Positions 1 to 12,059 are shown, numbered from the stretch's first letter. The stretch: DNA of 64,000 nt from Rutpela maculata (GCA_936432065.2 OW386293.2:40457923-40521922), one strand, 5' to 3'. Numbers and translations: made by a program. The notes: generated from the letters alone by a model not told the origin.

Positions 1-490
1 TACTTCGTCAGTATTAGCTAGAAGAGTAGGTAGTTATTTTGATTGGTTCTCCAATAATGAGTGTTTTAAAGTATTTACCTAACTAGTATATTAGCGTGCC
101 CAGATTAGGGCAACAATATACAGAAAGTAGGTATTTTCTTAATAAATAAAAAAGTGTGTAAGTTGTGATTTGCATAATACCTAAATAATATTCTCTAATC
201 TAGAAGATACCTAATTACCAAATGATATTTTTTATTATTATTATTAAATAAGTATTTCTAATAACGTAATAAAATAGCCTTCTATTTTATTATTATTTGA
301 TAAATAAATATTTTTTAATACATAAAGCGTTCGTATTTTATTTTATAAATTAGATATGCTACGTTTACTATACTAAACATAATATCAATAGGTAAAAATT
401 TAAATATACAGTACTAGGAGTTTGCAATCAAACTGTGTTTTAAAAAAATGTCGGTAAGGACTCCACTATAGGCCAATCGCAAGCGCGGAT
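1..490. other. AT-rich intergenic DNA, nothing recognised
   Basis: Very AT-rich sequence with short poly-A/T and TTATTA runs. I see no coding pattern, inverted repeat or RNA gene in it. Confidence 0.6.
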
Positions 491-492
491 CT

Positions 493-815
493 AGAAATTT
501 CAATAATTTTTTTCTCGTCTGTGGCGCATGGGACCCATACGAAATATGGGAAATAACATCTCCAGAAGCACTTCTCTAACGACCCCTAAAAAATTTTGAA
601 AAAGCAGTTTGCGAAAAAATTTTTCAAAATTCGATTACCCCCCCCCCCAGGTCTAGGGACTCCTGTTTAAAATTATTTTTTTTGTCATATGCATTTTACT
701 TTTCATAAAAATACAGCAACACATTCTGAAGTTTATGAAAATATTTTCATTACTAACTGAGATACAACGAATTGAAATTTTGTGATTTACAATTTAACAA
801 ATCACAAAATTTGCC
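493..815. mobile_element. Truncated copy of a hAT-like foldback element (one arm)
   Basis: This stretch follows, nearly base for base, the left arm of the complete foldback element at 53522-54145: the TCGTCTGTGGCGCATG segment, the repeated AAAAATTTT blocks, the CTAGGGACTCCTGTTTA segment and the central palindrome around ACAATTTAAC. The terminal CAGTGGCGGC and the whole second arm are missing, so it is a decayed or incomplete relative. It is non-coding. Confidence 0.75.
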
Positions 816-885
816 CCGTGGGGACGTCCACTGGACATCTAGAGGATATCCATGGGCTTTGGACGGACCATCGCACCAACATCTC
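816..885. repeat. Fragment with GGAYRTCC subterminal motifs
   Basis: Contains GGACGTCC, GGACATC, GGATATCC and GGACGGACC in close succession. The same degenerate palindromic motif is clustered at the ends of the elements at 32292-33907 and 37676-38656, so this is probably a broken end of that family. Confidence 0.4.
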
Positions 886-2050
886 GATTCTCCAAGTCAT
901 ACACCCCCCAAAATGTATCCATCATTGTGTTCTGCCAAATTCTATCAGATGATGATGACAAGCTGCGAGGAGGACACCTTCCAGAAAGTTGGTCTGATTT
1001 GACCAAGGGGTGGGTGTAAGCACGCTGGGAGGTCATACACCCGGAAGGTAACTGCAACAGATAGCATGGTGCTGACAAACGTGATATACAACAACGGAAG
1101 ACCAACTAAAATAATACACAGATCGCAAGATATCCGTCAAGATGTTGAATTATAAAATGTGACTATATGAAGAATCCAAATTCTCCTCAGTATTATTGAA
1201 ATTCCAGATGTTCATGTTGTAAACTCTTGCAGGGAAATAGTGATCGATTTTCTTAATAATTCTGGAGGTACCAAATGGAATAGAGTGCATTTGGAACTAA
1301 TTAAACATGAGCCGACTATGATGGGACGCTGAAACTCAATGTTTTGCAAGAAATTTCTTGTATCCAGTACAGAGACAGCGCAAACATTGCATATTAGGAA
1401 GATATGCATGAAAGAAAATGCAGCACTTGATATTCAGAACGTAGGTACGTCATAGGATGTGAAGGTGTCACAACAGTTAAGGAAGAAATATATATTATTA
1501 AGCGTTTTTTTACGTTTTTACATTATATATCCATAAAATACTTCTTTATATTCAAAGTTGTATTTTAGAATCAATTTGTTAAACTTTCACTCCTTTTTGC
1601 AACAGTAAAGTAGTCGTTATTATTTTATTAAAAGAATTAACCGAGGTGTGTTTGATGGCTTGAAGCAGTGTACATATATTATAGAAATTATTGTCGAGGA
1701 ATCAAGTTTCCAGAGAAAAAATAGCACATTTTTATTGCCTGTTGAATATGGGTCAATCATTTTAATATTCACTTATACTTTAAGCCTTTGAGCAGTCTAA
1801 TATAAAAAAACACACATCTTACCTTATTTTTAGCTAATCTGGCAAGAAATCACTTAATTAAAGCTACAGTCAGTTATTTTGAAAACAGTCAAGCGCGTCA
1901 TTAAAGTATGTATTAAACACAAGCACCAATTTTATAAACTGAATGCGGCTCTAGCAGACGTCGAGGGCGCCCCGACGCTCAGCAGTACGCGCCAAAATTA
2001 GAACCAACTCTAGCAAGCATACAAAAGTCACGTGTTGTATGAAGGAGTGT
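886..2050. other. Intergenic DNA without recognisable feature
   Basis: Short open frames on both strands (for example 839-1105 on the minus strand) show no motif I recognise. A CpG-containing stretch near 1950-1990 (GACGTCGAGGGCGCC) precedes the possible promoter at 2053. Confidence 0.4.
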
Positions 2051-2052
2051 CG

Positions 2053-2060
2053 TATATAAA
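2053..2060 (+). promoter_or_regulatory. Possible TATA box
   Basis: TATATAAA lies about 110 bp upstream of an ATG with a splice-donor-bounded open frame, and below a CpG-containing segment. In AT-rich DNA such a match is common by chance. Confidence 0.2.
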
Positions 2061-2163
2061 ATATTCATTAAAATTTCACATTTTTATACCTAAAAATCAC
2101 TGCATACCGTTCTGTTGGTGTGGTTGCCAGAAATACCGTGGATAGGATCGCACACCCACAACG

Positions 2164-2205
2164 ATGGGTTTACGTATGCTTTTGGATTATTTTGGGTGGA
2201 TTAAA
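2164..2205 (+). CDS. Possible first coding exon of an unknown gene
   Basis: An ATG in good context (ACGATGG) opens 14 codons (MGLRMLLDYFGWIK) that end exactly at a GTACGT splice-donor sequence. A TATA-like box lies upstream. No continuation exon with recognisable homology was found; the DNA immediately downstream is repeats. This is a weak hypothesis from signals only; 14 codons cannot be classified by similarity. Confidence 0.15.
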
Positions 2206-3529
2206 GTACGTAAAATCGTATCGACAACTGAGTAATAAGTATTTATTTATGTTGATAATTAAATCCGAAAATAAAACAATTCTGTAGGTGGGACTGTTGC
2301 TTTGTTATTTATGAGTTCACACAGAGGCGTATCAAGAAAAAAATGTCTAAAACTACAGGGTGCTTTATTCACATTTCTTTTTAAATCTTTTCTTTTTAAA
2401 TCCAAAAGTGAAAAGATATTCAGAAAACGTCACGGCCGATACTTTTTTTGTGAAAAATAGTTATTTATGCAACAACTGTATAAAGTGATACTTATTTCAC
2501 GAATGGAAATTTTGTCGAGCCGTAGGTGAGTTCAACAGTACTATGAGTGAACAAAGGTACACTATACAGGGTGTCTCACCAGGAACTGCATCGATCGATG
2601 TAGGGAAAAGTACGCAACACAAAATTTTGAAAATTTAGCGAGCTAGCAATGGCAGTATGGCCAATCCAACTAAAATAATTACAAACATCTGGCACTTCCG
2701 GTTATACCGGAAGTCGATACCAACTTGCTTATTTTAAATAGAACACCCTATATATTTTAAAGTTTCCAAAAAGAGCATAAAATGCTGAGGCAAAAACATG
2801 TAGGATACCCTATGCCTAAACCTAGCCGTTTCAGAGATATTTGACATTTAAAGAAAAAGGGCATAGCAGGATAAGCATGTGTTAGGTGCCCCCGCACCAA
2901 TTGCGTCGAAATTTTTAGCACAAGTTGATAATAGTGTTAGATGAAATTTCCCAAAATATTATTTTTGGAAAATTATTTTTACCGGAGTTATGGGGGTAAA
3001 AAGAAAAATGGAAAAAAAAATTTTTCTCGAGAACGGATAAACCGATTTTCATGAAAAAAATATATGTTATGGCTTTTGATGGTGCAAATGTGGAAAAAAA
3101 TTATTGAGTCCGTTTGTCGAAAAAAAGTGGTGAAAAAATTTTTTCAAAATAAAAAAAAATTTTTTTTTAGGGGATTTTCTAGATGCACATCCACCATTTT
3201 CTTCCAAATAAATGCTTATATGCCCCTTTAAAACAATCCAATTTTCATAGCGATCGGAAGGGTACAACATACTCAAAATTGATAATCATTGGCAGACTGC
3301 GGGCGACGCGTAGTCTATGTAATGAAGCATTATAAGACGACTTTTTTGTAAATATTTCGTGCAAACACGAGATTACCTTCTCCCCCTCGTTTTCGATGGT
3401 GCTGAACACGATGCAAGTGGTGGGAGAAGTTTTTGAGCGCCGCAACCCCTTGCAAATTTTTGGAAAAATTTTTTCCAAAATGTTCTCGAAGAATGAAGAC
3501 TAAGAGAAGTCTCATCAATATAGAGTAAC

Positions 3530-3755
3530 CTGATTCGTGAGAGGCAAGAGGACTCACGCAAAAAAGTCAGCCCGAATTGTGAGTGGCAAGGGGACTCATA
3601 ATAACCAAGCACCTCGACTAATGAGAGGCAAGGGAACTTAAAATAAACAAGCGCTCCGACTAGTTAGAGGCAAGGAGACTCACGATAAATAAACACCCCG
3701 ACTCGTGAGAGGCAAGGGGACTCACAATAAACAGGCACCTTCACTAGTGAAACGC
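3530..3755. repeat. Minisatellite, about 42-bp unit, five copies
   Basis: The motif GAGAGGCAAGGGGACTCAC recurs at about 3540, 3581, 3621, 3664 and 3707 with small changes. It lies in the left arm of the large foldback and has no counterpart in the right arm, so it expanded after the arms formed or was lost from one. Confidence 0.7.
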
Positions 3756-5238
3756 ACTGTAACCTCCTCGTAGTGGACTTTGAAAACTAGTTCTTTCGTA
3801 GGCTGACTGCAGATGTCATCATTGCAAAATCTTCAGATTTTCAAACTAGATTTTGGTTGACCCCACAGTTGACGTCAGAGAATTTTTGCGCCACACTTCT
3901 TGAAGTTTGATACTGATTTAAATGCTAGGGTTGTAATGGCCGCCAGTGACCGTGGTAGTAAGATGTAGTAATGAACCGCTAGTCTATGTAATAAAGGCAT
4001 AAATAGTGTAAATATTTCTTGCAAAGACGAGAATACCTTCCTCCGTCCGTTTTCGAGGGTGTTGAACAAGATGCAAGTGGAGGGAGAAGTTTTTGACCGC
4101 CGCAACCTCCTAAAACGGCCACCCCTCTTATGGATCCTTTTATGTTTTCTATACGAGTCTGGGGAGTGATTTATCAACGGGTTATACTTGAAATAACATG
4201 GAAGATGGTTATAGAGTAAGTTGAGTCCAGACAGCAGGCCAAGGGGTTGATTAAACCCTTCCGAGGTGTGGAAAATCATTTTTTATCAAATATTTCTGGT
4301 TCAAACACGTTTCCCCCGTTTTTGGGGTCGCTGATCACGGGAAAAATATTCATCTCTCAAACGGTGAGTGGGGTGATTTCTGCCCGTTTGAGGGGGTTGG
4401 AGCTAAAAATGAATATTTTTCTCGTGACCAGCGACCCCGAAAATGGTATACGCATTTGGACCGAATCATCTGAAAAAAAAAAAACTACACTCCTCGGGAG
4501 GGTTTAATCAACCCCCTAGGCCTGCTGTCTGGACTCCACTTACTCTATAACCCCCTTCCATATTATTTCAAGTATAACCCGTCGATAAATCACTCCCCAA
4601 ACCCGTTTATATATGAAGACATAAAGGGATCCATAAGGGGGATGGCCATTTCAGGGGGTTGCGGCGGTCAAAAACTTCTCCCACCACCTGCATCGTGTTC
4701 AGCACCCTCGAAAACGAGGAAGGTAATCTCGTCTTTGCATGAAATATTTACAAAGAAGTCGTCTTATAATGCTTCATTACATAGACTACGCGCCGCCCGC
4801 AGTCTGCCAATGATTATCAATTTTGAGTATGTTGTACCCTTCCGATCGCTTTGAAAATTGGATATGTTTTAAAGGGGCATATAAGCATTTATTTGGAAAA
4901 TGGTGGGTGTGCCTCTAGAACATCCCCTAAAATTTTTTTTTTATTTTGAAAAAATTTTTTCACCACTTTTTTTCGACTAATGGACTCAATAATTATTTCC
5001 TACATTTGCGCCATCAGAAGCCATAACATATATTTTCTTCATGAAAATCGGTTTATTCGTTCTCGAGAAAAAACATTTTTTCCATTTTTCTTTTTACCCC
5101 CATAACTCCCGTAAAAATGGTTTTCCAAAAATAATATTTTGGGAAATTTCATCTAACATTACTATCAACTTGTGCTAAAAATTTCGACCGGATTGGTGCG
5201 GGGGCACCTAACACATGCTTATCCTGCTATGCCCTTTG

Positions 5239-6574
5239 TAACGGTTTACAATAACCTTTATAACTTTTTTCGTGTAAAAGATACTCATTTGCTTCTTGGC
5301 ATGTAAAAAGACCACAAGAAGAGCTGCACTCTACAATTGAATTACATTCAATAATAATATACCAAGTGTTCCATTCTTAAAGTTACATTTTGTAAACTTC
5401 AAACCGCGAAAACTTGTTTAGTTCAAATGGAACACCCTATATTTTTTTACATTAAGTTATGTAAAATTAAATTCCTTTTTTCTGATATAAACATTGTGGG
5501 GGTTTAAGTTACAACTTTTTGAAATATTTACGATTTTCTTAGAAATTAATGAATTGTTAGTAAAGATTTTATCAAATTAGCCATGATTAGAAACAATCAG
5601 TAATGTCAATCATTCTCTTAGGTCAAAAAAATGCCATCACGTTTATATTACACCCACGACAACTTTTTGAATTTGTTTATTATTTATGGAGAATGTGATA
5701 AAGTAATATCAAGAACTTGTAGTACATTTGCTACTCGATATCCACAAAAACGGAAACCGTCGCCAAATACTGTAAAACGCATACTGGATAATTTTAAAAA
5801 CTATGGCTCTGTCAAGGCAAGAATTCAAAAGCGGAAGCCTATTGATGATGAAAGTAGAAATAGCAATTCTGGGATATTTTCATGCATTTCCAATGGTGTC
5901 ATTAAGACAAGCTGCTCTGGAATCTGGAACTATGCAAGGATTCAGTTCACAGAATCTTAATTAAACATAAATTTCACCCGTTTTCGTTCCAAATGGTTCA
6001 ACGATTAAAAGAAACAGATTTCCTAAGAAGAGAAAATTTATTTGAATTTATTCTAATAAGGTTTGTAGGCGACGATTCTTATTTGGGAAATATTATATGG
6101 TCAGATGAACCTAAATTTACCAAAAATATATTTTTTAATTGACACAATTCGTATTATTGGAGTGACTCGAATCCTCATGTGTTCAGTGAGCGAAATTTTC
6201 AAGAAAGTTGGCAGTGTAATGTTTACTGCGCTGTAGGAAACGATAGTGGTGGCATTAGAATTTTCTCAAGAAAATTTAAACGGTAAGTTAAAAAGATTTC
6301 TTCTTCTGCTAATATGTATATTAATTTTTTTGTTTTTGTTTTTCTTTAAGTGAAAGAAGTGTCTTCGATCCAATTAATAACATGTTACAGTGTTTATAGT
6401 TATTTTCCGTTTTTGTGGATATCTAGTAACAAATGTACTACATGTTCTTGATATTACTTTCTCCACATTCTCCATAAATAATAAACAAATTCAAAAAGTG
6501 TTCTTTTTACATGCCAATAAGCAAATGAGTATCTTTTACACGGAGAAAGTTGTAAAGGTTATTGTAAACCATTA
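5239..6574 (+). mobile_element. Tc1/mariner-like element nested in the foldback
   Basis: Inverted ends (TAACGGTTTACAATAACC and its diverged complement before 6574) flank about 1.3 kb carrying transposase remains. The ends extend inward through matching GTGTAAAAGATACTCATTTGC segments (about 5273 and 6522). A TA dinucleotide at each boundary fits the TA target of this superfamily. The element interrupts the right arm of the foldback at 2575-6858 and is therefore younger than it. Confidence 0.7.
5631..6290 (+). pseudogene. Tc1/mariner-type transposase remnant
   Basis: The first 109 codons (5631-5960) form an N-terminal helix-turn-helix region of the type found in insect IS630/Tc1-mariner transposases: a tyrosine/glycine start (YGECDKVI), a proline-rich spacer (QKRKPSPNT) and a GSV-K-R segment. 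Further downstream, in other frames and with several stops, are remains of the DDE core: a WSDE-type segment near 6100 followed by YWSDSNPH near 6150 and a tryptophan-rich NVYCAV segment. Frameshifts and stops make it non-functional. Family assignment rests on remembered motif order. Confidence 0.65.
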
Positions 6575-7130
6575 CACGTGTCAATTTTTTTTTTAATGTC
6601 AAATGTCTCTGAAACGGCTGGGTTTAGGCATAGTGTATCTTATGTTTTTTTTTTGACTCAGAATTTTATGCCCTTTTCGAAAACCCTAAAATATATAGGG
6701 TGTTCCATTTAAAATAAGCAAGTTGGTATCGACTTTCGGTATAACCGGAAGTGCCAGATGCTTGTAATTATTTTAGTTAGATTGGCCACACTGCCATTAG
6801 TAGCTTCCTAAATTTTCAAAATTTTCGATCGATGCAGTTCCTGGTGAGACACCCTGTATACGCGTTGCATTTTTGATAGTGATTTTACGCCGCTTAATTT
6901 TGTGTGTAATCAATAGTCTAGATATGGCTAGCAATAGAAACAAGCGTCAGCTGTCAGGATGGTGGTGGACCTGGTCATGAGAGAACGTCTATTATGTCGA
7001 AAAAAAAAAAAAAAATTCAAAAATGATTTTAAGTCGTTTGAAAATTTGTACAACAAATGTTTACATGATAATAATTTTAAAGAAGTTAACTGCGTAGATA
7101 ATGAGGGATTATACGTCAGCCGCTTATATA

Positions 7131-7920
7131 ACGTGATCTACCAAGACATGCGGAAAATTTAACAGTAGGTTGTCCCCACCGAAGGGAATTAAAAAAATGA
7201 AAAACTAAGAAAATGACCAAAAAAATTACCTTTTTTTTTGTAAAAATGCGCCGCCAATGACCTTAACTAATCTAACGTAACGCGATACAACCATATCACT
7301 TTATCAGACTTGGGATTGACACTACTGACAGCAAAGCTGGATAAGATAGAAGTGACTTTTTGGTTTTAATCAAATCACACTACAAAAATAGCGAAATAAA
7401 TCGAAGACATTAACCCCATGCTGAAACGACAAGCAGATATACGAGATATTTAGTTAAACCGGTCAATGACACGGCGCGGCGGTATCCCTATTGTTCGACC
7501 GAAAACAAAAAAACGCGGCTGTAGACCCCTCGGTCTACACACGATGCAGCGGCAGGGAGCCAGCCTTGTCGGCATGGTTTGAACTCATTCGTAAAAGTGA
7601 ACTGGTCCGCTGGAATTCCAATTATCTTCAAAGCGTACCGACAATGTTGGCTCCCTGCCGCTGGATCTCGCCGGCCGGCTTCACCTCTTATGCCAATTAA
7701 GGAAATGTAAACAATTCGAATACGTTCTTTCACAAGTAAGTTCGCCGACCTATTCAGGAGTAGGTCAGGACTTACTCAGCATCAGTAGTGTATCTTCTCA
7801 AATTTACTATTAATTTAATATACTAAATTACCTCAGACTCTCTAAAATTTTGCAGGGGCTTTCCCACATTGAAGACTAGTACACTATTTTATTTTCCTCA
7901 TTTTTTGGTAGATCACGCTG
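7131..7920. mobile_element. MITE-like insertion with GTGATCTACCAA ends
   Basis: CGTGATCTACCAA at the left is inverted at the right end (TTGGTAGATCACG). The insertion interrupts the left arm of the surrounding foldback exactly: removing it and one copy of the flanking TATA restores the arm as seen in the partner arm at 9745-9780. Inside, 7480-7690 is notably GC-richer and holds a second inverted pair (CAGCGGCAGGGAGCCA and complement, near 7546 and 7670), perhaps another nested insertion. Confidence 0.65.
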
Positions 7921-8747
7921 TATAAATCTGTATAAAAAAATAATTGATGTAAAATCATTTCAGGTTCAATGAAACTTATACAGCTAACTCTTTATATTAT
8001 TAAAATGATAAAAACAATCGTCAGCTATTCTTTCAATGAGGGTAAGACCGTCAGCTGAGGGATTATAAGTGCTGAGCGAGCTTTTAGTCTGAGTATGATG
8101 CAATCTAATGTATGATCTAACTGACGATCTTTCCCCCTTTATATCAATAGCTGACGTACATTTTCATTTAATATATTGTTTAAATAATCACTTCTAGAAA
8201 TTTAAAGTGACTTGAAATCAATTTAAACTAAAATGTATGATTTTAATCTAGTTTTCAAAGCATACATAATGTGTAAGGTGTCTCAAAAAAAAATTTTTTT
8301 TTTTTTTGGAAAATTGTTGCTCCCCAGGATTTTTCTGATTCCCTTTGGTTCCTAATGAAACGAGTGAAAGTTTGCCCCTGGGGACTACAGTTTTAAATTT
8401 CTGTAAAAAAACGCCGAAATTAAGAAAAGCAATTCTTTTTGAAAAATATATTTTCTCTAATTAAATGAATGTAGTTGGTTTTTTTTTACTGTCAGATATC
8501 TTATTTGAAAAGAGTGATACCGGTACTGTCTCCTCTTTCAAATACCATAAGTGACGATTGAAACTTATTAGTGGGGCCTAAACTGCTAGAATCAATAGTT
8601 TTGTAACTGTTTAAGCAGTGCCATGGCTATAAATCATTCATGGGGCATCTGCTGCTTTAGGAGCGTTCAACTAGCATTTAATGTAAACCAGAGCATTGAA
8701 AAACAGATTTGCCGCAATTTATCAACCTTTTCTAGCTCATAACCGAG

Positions 8748-9120
8748 CTACTCGCTAGATGCGCACATTTTTGCTGCATAGATTATTGTTGACATCCATC
8801 TTGCTTCTTGAAAAACTCCAGGCTTCTGCCAGTGAGTTTCGCCCAATAGTATTGGTAAGACTTCAGCACGTTCTCTGTAGTCTCCACGAGAAAGGAGATC
8901 CTTGTTCTGGTTTAAAACAAGTTTCAAGAAAGTAACGGCTTCCTCTTTCAAAGATCTCAAGTTCCTGGTTTTGATTAGAAATAAATATGAAATGAAGGAA
9001 GAAGATATACGTTTTTAAATATAGCAATAATCAAATTTATTTTATATAAACATGGTAAGCTGAAAAAACTCCATACTTACCTACATGTCCTCTTCGCAGG
9101 CAACGGCTTGGCAACTGTGA
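8748..9120 (-). pseudogene. Spliced transposon-encoded ORF remnant
   Basis: On the minus strand, an exon of about 40 nt (9120-9081) lies between an acceptor (TTTTCAG) and a donor (GTAAGT). It joins in frame across a 116-nt intron to an exon from 8964 to a stop at 8748. The joined frame reads ...KRTCRNLRSLKEEAV and continues through a conserved-looking segment, RGDYRERAEVLPILLG, then GVFQEARWMSTIIYAAKM. A DYRE...LG...P...ARWM..IY..K pattern is one I remember from an uncharacterised protein repeated in arthropod genomes. The 5' part of the gene is not visible. It lies in the loop of the AGCTGACG foldback and may be a remnant of its transposase gene. Confidence 0.5.
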
Positions 9121-10010
9121 CTGAAAATAAAACTCGGCAAATCTACAAATGCTCCAAAAAAATGGCAATTTCACGTGCGCCAACTTGGATGCGCGAACTC
9201 TTCCCGCCAATGCGAGTTACACTGCAGGTTGTTTAGTGGCTAGACAAATGGATCCCCTGAATTCTTCTACTTAAATAGATCCTAAAGAGCCCTAACTGTC
9301 ATAAGTAATGGCGCAGGAAATTTACGTAGAAATGCGCAGATAGTTACTGTCACAATTTGTCAAGGTCTGTGCAAATTTAACCTACAGGAAAATTCAATGG
9401 AAAAATATATTTTTTAAAATTGTTTATTTTCCAGCATTAGTGTATATTACCATTGTAATTGAAACCATAAATTTTTAGTCCAAATTGATTTCAAGTCACT
9501 TGAAGTTTCTAGAAATGATAAACAATATATTAAATGAAAATGTACGTCAGCTATTGATTAGATCATACATTGGATTGCATCATACTCAGATTAGAAGCTC
9601 GCTCAGCACTTATAATCCCTTAGCTGACGGTCTTACCTTCATTGAAAGAATAGCTGACGATTGTTTTTATCATTTTAATAATATAAAGAGTTAGCTGTAT
9701 AAGTTTCATTGAACCTGAAATGATTTTACATCAATTATTTTTTTATACAGATTTATATAAGCGGCTGACGTATAATCGCTCATTATCTACGCAGCTAACT
9801 TTTTTTAAAATTATTATTATCATGTAAACATTTGTTGTACAAATTTTCAAACGACTTGAAATCATTTTTGATTTTTTTTTTCTACATAATAGACGTTCTC
9901 ACGATCAGGTCCACCACGATCCTGACAGCTGACGCTTGTTTCTATTGCTAGCCATATCTAGACTATCGATTACACACAAAATTAAGCGGCGTAAAATCAC
10001 TATCAAAAAT

Positions 10011-10439
10011 TTAACACTGACTCCCGGGCTATTGTTACTTCATGTATTTTAATCCAAAGAATATATGTTTAATTTTTGTAAATAAATATTTTTTAATATA
10101 TGAATTAGGTATTTCAATTTTCTCAGTAATATGACATTTTTTAACAATAAATAATATTAACATGAGCATGAGCGTCATGAGGACCGTACAAGGAAATAGC
10201 TTGCACTCCCCTGGCTTTACTCACCTGCCTGAAAGAAATACGACAGATGATACGAAAAATATCAGTTTCAATTTTAAAATTCTCCTCACTTCAGAGAAAA
10301 AAATTGACCCCCCCCCCCAAGCCCAAATCGCGAACCCAACTAAAATTTGCCAGGACGCCACTGCCGTTATGTGTCCTTAGATAAGCCACAAAACGGTTTG
10401 TGCCCAAAAAATGGGGAATAGCTTGCTTTAAATATGCTT
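10011..10439. other. Intergenic DNA, nothing recognised
   Basis: AT-rich at first, then a mixed segment with a C homopolymer at 10309-10318. No motif or inverted structure was recognised. Confidence 0.4.
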
Positions 10440-11705
10440 CTCAGGCAGGGGGTAAGTTCCTCAACGCCGTGTTGAAGCAGGGCAGGGAAGATGCCATCCT
10501 TGCCAGGTGATTTGAAGGGCTTAAAGCTCAAGGGCGGATTTACGGTGTGGGTGTAGGTAATGAGGGTAATTACCCCCCCCCCCCCCCCCCCTTATGAATT
10601 ACAAAGACAACGAATTTTGTTATTTAATTAATGTAATTGTGCGGCATTTATTCAAAAATCGTACTCATCTGGGAGTTTACCCCCCCTATGACAAGATAGC
10701 TAAATCCGCCCTTGTTAAAGCTCGACACCGCCCATTAATTCTGTTGGAGGTGAAGATTTTATTCCCTAGCCTTTTTCCCTCTCTGGTGGGGCGATGTGCA
10801 ACCTCTTCCAGATATTTTTGTGCTAGTTCACCTTCAATAAGCGGGAGTCAGGAAAGTGAGTACCTAAAAGTACTCTTATATTTTCCTGCTGACTCTGCGT
10901 AATTACCGTCAGGCTTTTTAAGGAGCCCTATTCCGTTTGGGTGGTCTGTTGCAAGGACTTTTTGTAGACGGACTGCTAGGGCTAATTCATCTATCCCTTC
11001 GTAGAACCGTCTCCATGATCTTCTTTTAGACCTAGCCTCAGCTCTGAGATGGCTGAGTTCCCTATTCCACCAAGGCACGTCTCTTTGGATTTCCTTGTGT
11101 TTTATAGGGCAACTTTTCTCATAACAGGAGATCATGAGATGTCGTAATTGGTAAGAGGTAATGTCTAATTCCTCAATTGTGTCGACGGAGTGATTGATGC
11201 CTTCGACTTCTGATCTCAAGTGCTCTTTATAAGCACTCCAGTCCGTCAGCCTAGGCACTCTGCATTCCTCGAGGTTTGTTAAGGTTGCCTCCATGTCGAA
11301 TCGAATGTGTCTATGATCCGACATTGAGAGCTCCTTTGAAACGTGCCAGTTTTTTATTAAATCAGGTGGGTTCATTACCTTTATTAATAATGTCGATATT
11401 ATTTGCAGACAAATATTCAAAAAGGTACTCACCTCTAGTGTTAATATCCGTGCTGCCCCACATAAGATGGTGCGCATTGGCATCGCTGCCAATAATGTAA
11501 TATTTGTTATTTCTTTTGTACCAGTTGATGAGGCTTTTTATTTCCTCTGGAGGTGGGCTTCGGTCTTCGCCGGGAAAATAGGCAAAGGCAATTATAATCT
11601 GCCTTTTGCCTTTCTCCGTGGGTACGTCCACAACTGCGGCAACTAAGCTTTTGGTTGTGAACTCGGAAAGGAGAACAAAATTAGTGTTTTTGTCGAGAAA
11701 TTATC
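10440..11705 (-). pseudogene. Broken I/LOA/R1-type LINE (endonuclease to start of RT)
   Basis: Reading on the minus strand from 11705: an AP-endonuclease segment with the motif GSDANAHHLMWGS and then TRGEYLFEYL (11631-11362); after a frameshift near 11370, the C-terminal endonuclease motif SDHRHIRF and the linker motif VPWWNRELSHLRAEARSKRR (about 11330-10990). After further breaks comes a segment resembling the start of the reverse transcriptase (PFKSPGKDGIFPALL, about 10520-10460). A hAT MITE interrupts it at 10529-10714. Both ends are missing. The layout fits LINEs of the I/LOA/R1 group. Confidence 0.8.
10529..10714. mobile_element. 186-bp hAT-type MITE with exact 8-bp target duplication
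   Basis: Starts CAAGGGCGGATTTA and ends with its reverse complement. TTAAAGCT is duplicated exactly on both sides (10521-10528 and 10715-10722). The 8-bp duplication is the hallmark of hAT transposition. It carries a run of C residues at about 10570-10590 and no coding sequence. It sits inside the older LINE. Confidence 0.9.
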
Positions 11706-12059
11706 GAACTATTATTCATATTATTCATTTTTACATCGATCTCAATATCGATATTAGGAAACAAGGTTAATCCGGCGACTTGGTGAAATTTTATTTCATG
11801 ATTTTTGACGACCTTTTAGTAACTTTTCCATTTTTCACAAAAAAAAAATGTATCACTCTTTTTATTTAGTTTCAACACAGTGCTAGTAGCTTGCTCTAGA
11901 TTGACAAACGATCGTCATTCCTTGAAAATTTGTCGAATGTGCTAGGTAGTGTATGCAATGAATTAATATCGCGTAATTATCGTCAGTTAATATAACCGTA
12001 CCAATCTATAGATATATAAAAGAATACCCTGACTCACTGACTGACTGACTGATCTATCA
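11706..12059. other. Non-coding DNA, nothing recognised
   Basis: AT-rich with an ATCGATCTCAATATCGAT palindromic patch near 11735 and a short CTGA run at about 12030-12050. No gene-like sequence. Confidence 0.4.

Larger units (their letters stand above)
2575..6858. mobile_element. 4.3-kb composite foldback element
   Basis: The ends are inverted: TACAGGGTGTCTCACC at the left and its reverse complement at 6843-6858, each followed by the same GGAACTGCATCGATCGA-type sequence. Inner arms also pair: 2870-3440 with 4650-5236, and 3960-4370 with 4380-4760, with the palindrome centre near 4375. The outer pair 2575-2860 matches 6590-6858. A Tc1/mariner-like element (5239-6574) interrupts the right arm. 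No transposase belonging to the foldback itself is visible, so it looks non-autonomous. Dispersed repeats with TACAGGGTG ends recur elsewhere in the window. Confidence 0.75.
6869..10010. mobile_element. 3.1-kb foldback element with repeated AGCTGACG motifs
   Basis: The left end (ATTTTTGATAGTGATTTTAC, 6869) is the reverse complement of the right end (10010). The arms pair over several hundred bases: 6869-7130 with about 9760-10010, and 7921-8250 with about 9475-9755. Both arms carry many copies of AGCTGACG or its complement CGTCAGCT at irregular spacing, a layout expected of transposase-binding subterminal repeats. The loop holds a spliced ORF remnant (8748-9120). A MITE at 7131-7920 interrupts the left arm. 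The superfamily is not clear to me. Confidence 0.75.
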
